Part shown: piece after piece, positions 7,702-16,235 of the stretch | Position numbering within the stretch: the first letter of the stretch is position 1 | Layout: the number at the start of each line of letters is the position of its first letter | From: Lentisphaera profundi | Lineage (GTDB): Bacteria; Verrucomicrobiota; Lentisphaeria; Lentisphaerales; Lentisphaeraceae | NCBI RefSeq assembly: GCF_028728065.1 | Contig: NZ_CP117811.1 | Span: 2,542,001 to 2,606,000 of the forward strand | Reading direction: 5' to 3' | DNA length: 64,000 nt | Made by a program: the position numbers and the translations under genes | Notes under the pieces: model-generated | What the model was told of the DNA's origin: nothing | Database searches by the model: none | The model's input: only the letters and a program-made list of their open reading frames with translations

Positions 7702-9309
7702 TTAACGGTACTCCTTCATAGTATTAGGATTAACCACTTTAAATTCTTCAACATGCAGACTATCATCAGCTCGGAAAGAAAGATTCCCACCTAATGATTT
7801 TTCCATGTTGCGCAAAATACGTGCATCTTCCGCACGTAAACGATGTAAAATATCAGGGTGGCAAATCACACGCACTTCCATCTTATCTTTAGATCTTTTC
7901 AATAAAGCCTGAAGCTTTCTCTGAATCTCAACTGATACAGAAACCATCGATTTTACGACACCTTTACCTTCACAGTTGGAACAAGGCGTGTACAAAGAAT
8001 CTTTCAAAGACTGATGCTCACGCTGACGAGTCATCTCTAAAAGTCCCAATTGTGAAATTGGCGAGATTTTCGTTTTGGCCTTATCGTGCTGAACACCTTT
8101 TTTCAAGGCACGGTAGACTTGCATCTGATCCTTCTTGGAACGCATATCAATAAAGTCAATCACTACTAAGCCACCAATATCACGTAAACGTAACTGGCGA
8201 GCTATCGACTCAGCCGCTTCAAGATTAGTCATAAGAATAGTTTCTGGATGATCTTTACCTTGACGGGCTTTACCTGAGTTAATATCAATAGCAATCAATG
8301 CTTCTGTTTCATCAATACAGATATATCCACCAGAGGGCAAGCTCACTTGACGCTCAAAGATCGAATCGATCTGCTTAGCAATACCAAAGTGCTGAAAGAG
8401 AGGCTTATGCTGATTATGATGCTTTAATTTGCTAATGTTCACATCAGAAATTTTAACAATAGTTTTTCTGAATTTGGTGTAAGCTTCATGATTATCAATC
8501 CAAACGTCATCAACCGAATCAGTCAAAAAATAGCGCGTCGAACGAGACATAAGATCAGGCTCTCTATAAAGACAATAAGGCGCTCTCTGAGTCTGGCGAT
8601 TGCGCTCCATTGTATCCCATATATCTAGCAACATCTCAATATCATTATGGAAATACTCTTCTGGTTTGCCATCGCCTAAAGTACGACAGATACAGCCCAT
8701 TCTCTCTGGAAGGCTCATTTTACGCAATACACTGCGTAAACGATCTCTTTCTTTATGATTTTGAATTCTTTTAGATACACCAATATGACTCGTATGGGGC
8801 AATAAAACCAAATAACGCCCGGGGATACTCAAGTTTGTTGTTACGCGTGGTCCTTTAGTGCCAATTGGGCCTTTTGTTACCTGTACAATAACTTCTGAAC
8901 CAACAGGAAAAAGCTCCGGTATACGCTCAATTTCTTTACGCATTCTATCCTGATCATCACCATCTTTAGATCTTCCAGGCTTCTTTTTAAGCGTACTTGA
9001 AAAAGAATCTCCTATATTCGCATCCATTGATGCTACCGTATCTTTGGACATAGCATCTTGCTCAAAGAGACCATCATTGTAAGCCGCAGGGATCATATCC
9101 CAGTAATGTAAAAAAGCATTTTTCTGAAAGCCGATATCGACAAAAGCCGCCTGTAGAGAATTCTCTAAATTCTTGATACGACCCTTGAAAATTGAGCCGA
9201 CAAGACGTTCTTGGTCATAGCGTTCGACTTCGTACTCTGTGAGAATGTTATTCTCAACCATCGCAACTCGTGTCTCGAGTTGTTCTTTGTTTATAAAAAT
9301 TTGTTTCAT
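7702..9309 (-). CDS. rng: Ribonuclease G/E family endoribonuclease
   Basis: An endoribonuclease for rRNA maturation and mRNA decay. The 535 residues begin with the RNase G/E core and an S1-like domain ('VGSIFKGRIKNLENSLQAAF'). A charged insert (about residues 80-125, rich in K, D and S) interrupts this domain. The catalytic region has the two metal-binding aspartates in 'AIDINSG' and 'VIDFIDM', and a CSNC 'Zn-link' (C-x2-C) lies near 418-421. The length fits RNase G; the long C-terminal scaffold of E. coli RNase E is absent. It sits between fmt (16 bp upstream) and def (2 bp downstream). Confidence 0.93.
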   Translation of the reverse strand: MKQIFINKEQLETRVAMVENNILTEYEVERYDQERLVGSIFKGRIKNLENSLQAAFVDIGFQKNAFLHYWDMIPAAYNDGLFEQDAMSKDTVASMDANIGDSFSSTLKKKPGRSKDGDDQDRMRKEIERIPELFPVGSEVIVQVTKGPIGTKGPRVTTNLSIPGRYLVLLPHTSHIGVSKRIQNHKERDRLRSVLRKMSLPERMGCICRTLGDGKPEEYFHNDIEMLLDIWDTMERNRQTQRAPYCLYREPDLMSRSTRYFLTDSVDDVWIDNHEAYTKFRKTIVKISDVNISKLKHHNQHKPLFQHFGIAKQIDSIFERQVSLPSGGYICIDETEALIAIDINSGKARQGKDHPETILMTNLEAAESIARQLRLRDIGGLVVIDFIDMRSKKDQMQVYRALKKGVQHDKAKTKISPISQLGLLEMTRQREHQSLKDSLYTPCSNCEGKGVVKSMVSVSVEIQRKLQALLKRSKDKMEVRVICHPDILHRLRAEDARILRNMEKSLGGNLSFRADDSLHVEEFKVVNPNTMKEYR

Positions 9310-9325
9310 AATTTATCCTAAAATT

Positions 9326-10300
9326 TTAATGGTTTACTGAAGTAAGGCAATCTCCATTAGTGAGCCCTGCTCCAAGTAAAAAATCTTTTATATCCATTTC
9401 TCGTTTTCCTTCCGGTTTCACCCGATGGACTTCTAAAAAGTCTAAGGAACCACAGGCCACCTGTAAACAAGAATCTTCTACAACAATCTCACCAGGAGTT
9501 AGTTTAGAGGATGAAGAGTTCACTAAACTCGCCTTACAGATTGCAAGGCGCTTTAGCTTGTCTCCCACTTGGTAGTAAGTCCAAGTCCCTGGCCACGGCT
9601 GGCAGGCAAAGATTTTTCTGAGATTTGACTTAGCTGATTTCGACCAATCAAGAAGGCCGAAGCTTTTGTCAATTTTTGAACAACTTGTTGCGAGATCGTG
9701 GTTTTGTTCTATGGCTTCTAAACCATTATGGACCACGTCCTGAATATCTTTTACAAGCTGTTTTCCAGCTACATCTGCGAGCTTCAACTCAAGTGATCCC
9801 GTAGTTTCTTGATCTTCCAAGACTACTTTATGAGTGCGATACACTGCTCCCGTATCCATACCTTTCGCCATTTTCATAATCGCCACACCACTTTCTTTCT
9901 CGCCACCTAAAACAGCTGAGAAAATCGGTGAAGCGCCTCGATAAAAAGGTAAAATTGAAGCATGGACATTAAGGCATGAAAAAGGGGCTAAATGAAGCAG
10001 ATTTTCGCGGAGTAACTGACCATAAGCAATGACAACAACAATATCGGGCTTCAATGATCCAACATAATCGACAAACTCTTGGGAACTTACCTTTTCCGGC
10101 TTGTGTACGGAAAAGCCCTCAGATTCAGCCCAGGTGGCTAATGGAGAGGGAGTGAGCCGTCTTTTTCGTCCCGCAGGTCGATCAGGTTGTGAAGCCACAC
10201 CAAGCAGATCAATTTCAACAGACTCTTGCAATGCCATTACAGCAGGAATGCCGATAGCGCCAGAACCTATGAAAAATACTTTAATTGGTGCTTGTTTCAT
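9326..10300 (-). CDS. fmt: Methionyl-tRNA formyltransferase
   Basis: Fmt transfers a formyl group from 10-formyl-tetrahydrofolate to Met-tRNAi. The start at 10300 (MKQAPIKVFFIG) is chosen over an in-frame start at 10366 because AAGGAAA lies about 13 nt upstream and the Rossmann fold begins at once, as in the family. This gives 324 residues. Visible motifs are 'FFIGSGAIGIPAVMAL', 'QPDRPAGRKRRLTPSPLATWAE', and the catalytic 'NVHASILPFYRGASPI' (Asn, His and the SLLP-type motif, here SILP). The C-terminal OB domain contains 'PWPGTWTYY'. First gene of fmt-rng-def. Confidence 0.97.
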   Translation of the reverse strand: MKQAPIKVFFIGSGAIGIPAVMALQESVEIDLLGVASQPDRPAGRKRRLTPSPLATWAESEGFSVHKPEKVSSQEFVDYVGSLKPDIVVVIAYGQLLRENLLHLAPFSCLNVHASILPFYRGASPIFSAVLGGEKESGVAIMKMAKGMDTGAVYRTHKVVLEDQETTGSLELKLADVAGKQLVKDIQDVVHNGLEAIEQNHDLATSCSKIDKSFGLLDWSKSAKSNLRKIFACQPWPGTWTYYQVGDKLKRLAICKASLVNSSSSKLTPGEIVVEDSCLQVACGSLDFLEVHRVKPEGKREMDIKDFLLGAGLTNGDCLTSVNH

Positions 10301-10428
10301 CTGAAAAATTGTTTCCTTTTTAAATACTTCTTTGTAGTAGGGGTGAAATTTGCCATAAATGAGCATTTTAACAAACTGCCCGATGGGCGATACATCTTAA
10401 ACTCTAGCTTTTTCTTACTAAATAAGTC

Positions 10429-10492
10429 AAAAAAAGCCTCGATTTCAAGGCCTTTGATTTATTTTAATTGTTTTCATCCTTTTCTTGAGGCT
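10429..10492 (-). terminator. Possible terminator after the YaiI-like gene
   Basis: On the minus strand AGCCTC (10492-10487) pairs with GAGGCT (10440-10435), which is followed by a run of Ts. The loop is long (about 46 nt) and partly self-complementary (AAGG/CCTT), so the structure is weaker than the other terminators here. Confidence 0.4.
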
Positions 10493-10520
10493 ACTACTCC
10501 CTCTTGTACACGAGATAAAA

Positions 10521-10967
10521 CTAAGTATTTTTAGTTAAAAAACGGTCGAGAGCATTAGCAAACAACTCACCATCACGCTGTGAAAAAGGCGGAGGCCCAC
10601 CGGTCTCCACTCCAAGCTGACGTAAATCAGTCATGAAATCTCGAACTGAAAGGCGCTGGCGAATATTAGCTTCCGTGTAAAGCTCTCCTCGTGGGTTGAG
10701 CGCAAAGGCATTTTTCTTAACGCATAAGTCAGCCAAAGGTATGTCCGCGGTTATAACTAAATCACCCTCTTCAAGCAATTCAACAATTTTCAAGTCCGCC
10801 ACATCAGCTCCTTGTCCCACTAAAACAGACGAAATTAACTTGGAATTCGAAGGTCGAATATACTGATTTGCTACTTGTATCAAATAAATCTTACGCCTTT
10901 CTACTGCACGAAAGATGTGTGTTTTAACTAATTGTGGACAGGCATCCGCATCAATATAAATTTTCAT
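10521..10967 (-). CDS. YaiI/YqxD family protein (DUF188, PIN-like)
   Basis: A 148-residue soluble protein with the family's hallmarks: 'MKIYIDADACPQLVK' at the start, 'GADVADLKIVELLEEGDLVITADIPLAD' in the middle, and 'TGGPPPFSQRDGELFANALDR' at the end. The acidic residues in IDADACP and TADIPLAD resemble a PIN-type metal site, so a nuclease-like function has been proposed; none is proven. The start at 10967 is preferred to 10997 because GAGG stands just before it and the conserved strand starts there. It is divergent from the next gene. Confidence 0.85.
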   Translation of the reverse strand: MKIYIDADACPQLVKTHIFRAVERRKIYLIQVANQYIRPSNSKLISSVLVGQGADVADLKIVELLEEGDLVITADIPLADLCVKKNAFALNPRGELYTEANIRQRLSVRDFMTDLRQLGVETGGPPPFSQRDGELFANALDRFLTKNT

Positions 10968-11111
10968 TTTGCCTCTATTAATCCTCATAATGAACACTAT
11001 TAAAAATCAAAAAAGTTTAACTTTTTTTCAAATAAACCTTGCCTCGGAATGTATATTCATTGTATAATAGCACTGGCAAAGGAGAATGAAGTTTACAGAC
11101 AGGAGATAGAT

Positions 11112-11714
11112 ATGATTTTTTCTAAAACTTACCCAAAACATTTTTTATTAATAGTTTCTTGTGCCCCCCTATTACTCATTATCAGTGGCTTAATCATACT
11201 AACCTTCGCAGGATTTAGTTGGTTCTACGCTCTCGGCATAAGCCTTCTTTTTTTAGGAATAAGGTTCCCCGTAACTGCCATAAGCAGTTTCGTCATGCGC
11301 AATATTTTCAAAGAGGAATTGAAAAACTTAAGCGACAGCAACTGGATGGGATTATTTATCGAAGACAACGCCACTTCCGATAATCTAAAGCTAATTCCTG
11401 ACGACTTCGCTGTGCTGACAAAAGAAGGCGACCAATACTTCATCATAAGATCAAACAAACAAAAAAGTTTATTCCCACTTCAGCAAATAAGCTTTGCTGA
11501 AGAAAGTCAAAATGATTTTTTCTGTAACATCTCCTGTACAGATCAATACCAACAAAGCATCTTTCCTTATACTATCTCACCGGTCTATAGTGGAGATAAC
11601 TGGTATATCTCCAGCTCTGGACAAAAGCGCTTTGAATGGTTTTTATCTTGGCTAGAGATCGAGACCGAAGAAGTACATTTTCACTCTGATGATGAAGTAC
11701 TACATAATTCCTAA
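11112..11714 (+). CDS. Unknown membrane protein with two N-terminal helices
   Basis: I do not recognise this 200-residue protein. Two hydrophobic segments (about 11-31 and 36-57) form a helical hairpin, and the rest is a soluble domain of about 140 residues that should lie in the cytoplasm. That domain contains 'FAVLTKEGDQYFIIRSNKQKSLFPLQQI', which could be a small beta-sheet. It has two or three Cys but no obvious catalytic motif. The ATG at 11112 has AGGAGA 6 nt upstream, which decides it over an upstream in-frame start. It stands alone between divergent yaiI and a lipoprotein gene. Confidence 0.65.
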   Translation: MIFSKTYPKHFLLIVSCAPLLLIISGLIILTFAGFSWFYALGISLLFLGIRFPVTAISSFVMRNIFKEELKNLSDSNWMGLFIEDNATSDNLKLIPDDFAVLTKEGDQYFIIRSNKQKSLFPLQQISFAEESQNDFFCNISCTDQYQQSIFPYTISPVYSGDNWYISSSGQKRFEWFLSWLEIETEEVHFHSDDEVLHNS

Positions 11715-11863
11715 GGCCTAGCCAAGATCCACTTGTAGCACTACAAAACCTGATTTTTTAATAAAAACCGCTATTAGTCTGAACTTTAAGCCTAGGTTTT
11801 TAGTTGAATTACAAGATCTTAGCCACTAGATTCTGATAATTAACTTTGAGGAGTCATTCAATA

Positions 11864-12154
11864 ATGAAAAATTTAATCTTACTTTTTGCTGTCGTCTTTC
11901 TTTCTGGCTGCTGTGCTACTAATGAATTTATAGAAACTGAAAAAACGGATGCTTCCAATAATTATAGCGCTATAAAAAATAAAACTCCTCTTTATATCGA
12001 AAAAGAAACTAGCGAAGTCGACAAGAAAATCCGCGATTGGACTGTCCGCGTTAATGAACACGGAAGAGATCATAGCCATAAATTCTGGACGCGCCTTAGC
12101 AACTTCGTTGAACGCGAAAGCTTAAAGGCTACTGAACTTAGTCACTGCGACTAA
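11864..12154 (+). CDS. Small predicted lipoprotein
   Basis: A 96-residue protein starts with a lipoprotein signal peptide (MKNLILLFAVVFLSGC). The lipobox Leu-Ser-Gly-Cys puts the lipidated Cys at residue 16, and a second Cys follows it. The mature part (about 80 residues) is charged, with a likely helix 'VDKKIRDWTVRVNEHG', and ends in HCD. No family recognised. GAGGAG 9-14 nt upstream supports the ATG at 11864. A strong terminator follows 22 bp after the stop. Confidence 0.7.
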   Translation: MKNLILLFAVVFLSGCCATNEFIETEKTDASNNYSAIKNKTPLYIEKETSEVDKKIRDWTVRVNEHGRDHSHKFWTRLSNFVERESLKATELSHCD

Positions 12155-12175
12155 ATTGTTTACAGACTGAATAAC

Positions 12176-12200
12176 AAGCCGAGTTTAGCTCGGCTTTTTT
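12176..12200 (+). terminator. Rho-independent terminator after the small lipoprotein
   Basis: AGCCGAG and CTCGGCT form a perfect 7-bp stem with a 5-nt loop followed by TTTTTT. Confidence 0.92.
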
Positions 12201-12363
12201 ATTGCCTCACTTATAAGTCAGGCCTTTTAATTTTCTAAATATTTTCACAAGTGCTTTCTATGGTAAAAAAGCATTCTTGTGATATGTATGCGCACAATAT
12301 TATTTAGCTAAGGGCTTCACGCCCTTCTATTTTCAACTCAAAACTTAATTGACGAGAACTAAA

Positions 12364-13947
12364 ATGAGTGAAGTTAGAGTTCGATTTGCCCCTTCTCCCA
12401 CGGGCAATGTTCACATAGGCAATATCCGTGCCGCAATTTTCAATTACCTCTTTGCAAGAAATAACGGTGGTAAATTCCTCCTGCGCATAGAAGATACTGA
12501 CAAAGAAAGAAGTACACAAGAAGCTGTTGACGCCTTGTTAGATTGCATGCAATGGCTCAACTTAGACTACGACGAAGCTCCTCTTTACCAAAGTACACAA
12601 GAGCAACATCATCTAGAAGTCGCCAAAAATCTACAAGACAAAGGCCATGCCTACCGTTTTATCAAAGGCGAAAATGAAGTCACACTCTTCCGTATGCCTT
12701 GGGACCTAGAGAACTATGACTGCATCCGTGAGATCGACCAACAAGAGCTTCCTCTGCATGCTGATGTTGAGCTCGAAATTGACGCTGGCGGAGTACGCTT
12801 TGCAACGATTTCACGTAAACAAAAAGCTGTACCCATGGAAGCTTGTCATGCAGGCTACAAAGATTTAAAAGTTTTCGATGCTGATGGCAAGGAAATCTTT
12901 GACCTTAACTCTAACTATGCGTCCATCATCTCTGGCGACACTACAGTTAAAATTGCGAATGGTGCAAAAATCACGTGGACTCGACATAGTGTTTTCTTTA
13001 CCGACCTCATTAAAGGCGAACTCAGCAAACCTTTAGATAGTATGAAAGATTTAGTCATTGTTAAGTCCAATGGCTCACCACTCTTTCATTTGGCGAATAT
13101 TTGTGATGACATCACACAAAACATGAGCCACATCATCCGTGGAGATGATCATGTAGAAAATACATATCGCCATGTTTTAATCTATGCAGCTCTAGGCGAA
13201 AAAACTCCTCAATACGCTCACCTTCCGATGATCGTTAATAAACAAGGAAAGCCCTACTCAAAACGTGATGGCGATGCTTTTGTTGGCGACTTTCGCACCA
13301 AAGGTTACACCTCCGATTGCCTATTCAATTACCTCTTACTCCTCGGCTGGTCTCCTGGCGACGAAGAAAAATGTAGCCGTGAAGATGCAATTAAACTTTT
13401 TCAGTTAGAAAAAGTTAAAAGCACAGCCGCCCAAATGGACATGGACAAGCTATATAATCTTAACGGCCAGTATCTTGAAGTACTCAGTGACGAAAATTTT
13501 ATCACCTTGGTAACTCCCTTCGTACAATCATACTCATGGTATAATGGCAATGAAGAACTGCTCCAAACCGTTGCGAAACTAATGAAAAGTCGCACAAAAC
13601 TAGTTACACAATCAGAATCATGGGAGTACTACTTCCAACTAGTCGAACCAAATGACGAAAAGCTCATCAAAAAAATCTTAGGTAAAGAAGGCATGAAGCA
13701 AGCACTATTAGCCTGTGCCGACCTCCTTAATGAAACTGATTTTAATGATCCAGACGCCCTTGGCAACACACTGAAATCTGCAGCAGAAAATGCTGGCCTC
13801 AATCCAGGCAAACTCAATCAGCCCGTACGTTTCTGCGTTACATCTGCCAATGGCGGCGCTGACCTGATGGATACACTCGCACTCATTGGCAAAGAAGAAA
13901 GCGTTAAACGCTTAAAGCATAATGCAGAGAAATTCTGCCTCGCTTAA
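12364..13947 (+). CDS. gltX: Glutamyl-tRNA synthetase
   Basis: A class I synthetase that charges tRNA with glutamate; two tRNA-Glu genes lie in this window at 50.5-50.7 kb. The 527 residues begin with 'RVRFAPSPTGNVHIGNIRAA', where HIGN is the HIGH-type motif. 'FLLRIEDTD' and 'IRGDDHVENTYRH' follow. The KMSKS-type loop reads KPYSKRDG, a variant known in a GltX subgroup. The start at ATG 12364 is chosen because the catalytic strand begins a few residues later. Whether it discriminates tRNA-Gln cannot be told; no glnS or gatCAB is in the window. It is 12 bp upstream of der. Confidence 0.95.
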   Translation: MSEVRVRFAPSPTGNVHIGNIRAAIFNYLFARNNGGKFLLRIEDTDKERSTQEAVDALLDCMQWLNLDYDEAPLYQSTQEQHHLEVAKNLQDKGHAYRFIKGENEVTLFRMPWDLENYDCIREIDQQELPLHADVELEIDAGGVRFATISRKQKAVPMEACHAGYKDLKVFDADGKEIFDLNSNYASIISGDTTVKIANGAKITWTRHSVFFTDLIKGELSKPLDSMKDLVIVKSNGSPLFHLANICDDITQNMSHIIRGDDHVENTYRHVLIYAALGEKTPQYAHLPMIVNKQGKPYSKRDGDAFVGDFRTKGYTSDCLFNYLLLLGWSPGDEEKCSREDAIKLFQLEKVKSTAAQMDMDKLYNLNGQYLEVLSDENFITLVTPFVQSYSWYNGNEELLQTVAKLMKSRTKLVTQSESWEYYFQLVEPNDEKLIKKILGKEGMKQALLACADLLNETDFNDPDALGNTLKSAAENAGLNPGKLNQPVRFCVTSANGGADLMDTLALIGKEESVKRLKHNAEKFCLA

Positions 13948-13959
13948 AGGAGATTCAAA

Positions 13960-15423
13960 ATGAGAATGCAAACCAAAACTAGCAAACTTCCTACCGTCAC
14001 TATCGTGGGACGTCCAAATGTAGGTAAATCCTCGCTATTTAATACTTTATTAAGAAAGCGTATCGCTATTGTCCACGAACAGTGCGGCGTAACTCGCGAC
14101 CGTGTAGCCCAACCCGTAAGCTGGGATGGCTATCGCTATCAACTAGTCGACACTGGTGGACTAGGCGTACTCAGCGATGAAAAAAATGTCGACTTCATGG
14201 ATGACCAAATCCGTACGCAGCTCAAAGTTGCCGTAGAAAGTTCAGATATTATGATAATGCTTACGGATGTTAAAGCTGGCCTCACTGAACTCGACCGAGA
14301 AGTCTGTGACTTTTTACGCAAGCATGATAAACCTATTGTTCTTGCTGTAAATAAATGCGATAACTTAGACCTCGAAGAAGAAGCTCAAGCCTTTTCTGCC
14401 TTAGGCTTTAAGCACGTTCATGCTATTTCATGTAACCATAAATCAAATCTCGACACCCTACGTGAAGAGATATGTTCCTACTTCCCTCCAAACGAGGAAG
14501 ATGATGAAGCGCTTCCTGAACTTAGAATCACACTTGCCGGACGACCAAATGTCGGCAAATCATCTATTGCGAACCGCCTCCTTGGCGAAGAACGCGTCAT
14601 CGTTTCTGATATAGCAGGCACAACTCGCGACGCAGTCGACATCCCTTTTTCTTTCGATGACGAAGGCGAAAGTAAAAATGGCCTTTTAGTTGATACTGCC
14701 GGAGTCAAAAAACTCAGAAAAATCGATAATCTTGTCGAAAAATTTTCAATGATGAGAACTGAGGACGCCATTAAACGCGCTACCGTTGTTCTCTTTGTGA
14801 TTGACGTTTCTCAAGGTGTTACCAATGGCGATAAAAAAATTGCCAACACCATAAAAGAAGAAGGTAAACCCTGCATTGTCATTGCTAACAAATGGGATTT
14901 AGTTAAATCTGAAGCTCCTAAGCAGAAGTTTTTAGATGATCTAGATCACGACCTACCCTTCATGCGTTACTGCCCCATTATTTTTACTTCCGCTGTTGAT
15001 GGCAACGGCTTCCGTGAATTACTTCCTGCAAGTCTACGTATTTTTGAGCAATCTTTGATTGATATCCCCACTGCTCTACTCAATCAAGTCTTACACGATA
15101 TGGTTTTGCGTACTCCGCCACCTTCTACTGGCAAAGGCTTCTTTAAAGTTTATTACGCCACAATGGTGAAAAATCCTCCGGCTCATTTTATTCTTTTTTG
15201 TAATAAGAAAGATTATTGCCAGGATCACTACAAACGCTTCATTGAGAAAACTCTCCGTAATGCGTTTGGCCTCTCCGGAATCCCCATAGAAATCGAATAT
15301 CGCGAAAGAACTCACTTACAAGAAAAATTTCGCGAAAACGGCGGTCTCCCTGGTGAGATTAAAGAGAAACTAGCTAAAGACCGTAAGAAAGCTTGGCGTC
15401 GTTCAAAAAAACACCGCGGTTAA
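13960..15423 (+). CDS. der: Ribosome-assembly GTPase Der (EngA)
   Basis: An essential GTPase for 50S subunit assembly with two tandem G domains and a C-terminal KH-like domain. Both P-loops are visible (GRPNVGKSS at residues 17-25 and again near 194). DTGG and DTAG are the G3 motifs, and NKCD and NKWD the G4 motifs. The C-terminal part has the Der-type 'PPSTGKGFFKVYY' and a basic tail. An AAAGGAG just upstream supports the start at 13960. A terminator follows, so it closes a gltX-der unit. Confidence 0.97.
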   Translation: MRMQTKTSKLPTVTIVGRPNVGKSSLFNTLLRKRIAIVHEQCGVTRDRVAQPVSWDGYRYQLVDTGGLGVLSDEKNVDFMDDQIRTQLKVAVESSDIMIMLTDVKAGLTELDREVCDFLRKHDKPIVLAVNKCDNLDLEEEAQAFSALGFKHVHAISCNHKSNLDTLREEICSYFPPNEEDDEALPELRITLAGRPNVGKSSIANRLLGEERVIVSDIAGTTRDAVDIPFSFDDEGESKNGLLVDTAGVKKLRKIDNLVEKFSMMRTEDAIKRATVVLFVIDVSQGVTNGDKKIANTIKEEGKPCIVIANKWDLVKSEAPKQKFLDDLDHDLPFMRYCPIIFTSAVDGNGFRELLPASLRIFEQSLIDIPTALLNQVLHDMVLRTPPPSTGKGFFKVYYATMVKNPPAHFILFCNKKDYCQDHYKRFIEKTLRNAFGLSGIPIEIEYRERTHLQEKFRENGGLPGEIKEKLAKDRKKAWRRSKKHRG

Positions 15424-15430
15424 TATTATA

Positions 15431-15460
15431 AAGCACTAGCTAATCACTAGTGCTTTTTTT
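15431..15460 (+). terminator. Rho-independent terminator after der
   Basis: AAGCACTAG and CTAGTGCTT-type arms form an 8-9-bp stem with a 7-nt loop, followed by seven Ts. Confidence 0.93.
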
Positions 15461-15557
15461 CTGTCACTTACTATTTTTGCTTTTTCATTCAATCAAAAGT
15501 GTTTTCAGTTATAGCTCGAATATAATAAGCCATCCATTAAAGATATAGGTAGAGATA

Positions 15558-16235
15558 ATGAGCCAACCCATCCTTAGAGTAAAAGAACTCAGTAAAAGTT
15601 ATTTTTTAAATAAAAAAGAACTCAAGGTTCTCGACTGTGTGAGTTTTTCTATCGAAGAAGGGGAGTCCATCGCTATCACTGGTCCATCAGGCAGTGGCAA
15701 GTCTACCCTCATGGGCCTTTGCGCAGGCTTAGATAGCCCTGACTCAGGTGAAATCATTCTCTGCGGGCAAGACTTAGCTAAAATGAGCGAAGATCAACGT
15801 GCCTTTTTGCGACTTCAGCAAAGTTCGTTTATCTTTCAGTCATTCCATCTCATGCCTACCTTAACTGCTCTAGAAAATGTAATGGTCCCCCTTGAGCTCC
15901 AAGGGCAAGTCAATAAAAGTAATAAGTCACGAGCGATTGAATTGCTTACGCAAGTCGGATTACAAGATCGCATCAAGCACTTCCCTAACCAACTTTCTGG
16001 AGGGGAACAACAGCGTGTTGCCATTGCTCGTGCTTTTATAAATCAACCGAAGATACTCTTTGCTGATGAACCCACTGGCAACTTAGATAGCCATACGGCT
16101 GAAACTATCCAAGATTTACTTTTTGAACTCAATAAACAACACTCTACCAGCTTAGTTATTGTCACTCATGATCTTGAACTAGCAGCCAAAACCCAGCGCA
16201 CCTTAAAAATGAATGCCGGGCAAATCACTGCATGA
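15558..16235 (+). CDS. ybbA: ABC transporter ATP-binding protein (YbbA/LolD type)
   Basis: The ATPase of a MacB/LolCDE-type ABC system. The 225 residues hold Walker A GPSGSGKST (42-50), the Q-loop 'FIFQSFHLMPTLTALENVMVP', signature LSGGEQQR, and Walker B with D-loop 'ILFADEPTGNLDS'. The H-loop is 'VIVTHDLELA'. The partner permease gene overlaps it by 4 bp (ATGA) and has the size and two-FtsX layout of E. coli YbbP, which suggests the YbbAP pair rather than LolD or FtsE. The exact substrate is unknown; a role in lipid or envelope homeostasis is only inference. Confidence 0.85.
   Translation: MSQPILRVKELSKSYFLNKKELKVLDCVSFSIEEGESIAITGPSGSGKSTLMGLCAGLDSPDSGEIILCGQDLAKMSEDQRAFLRLQQSSFIFQSFHLMPTLTALENVMVPLELQGQVNKSNKSRAIELLTQVGLQDRIKHFPNQLSGGEQQRVAIARAFINQPKILFADEPTGNLDSHTAETIQDLLFELNKQHSTSLVIVTHDLELAAKTQRTLKMNAGQITA

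Noticed and set aside
10226-10534. An open frame on the plus strand over the fmt start and the gap to yaiI
   Set aside because: It overlaps the start of fmt on the other strand, has no ribosome-binding site and an implausible composition.
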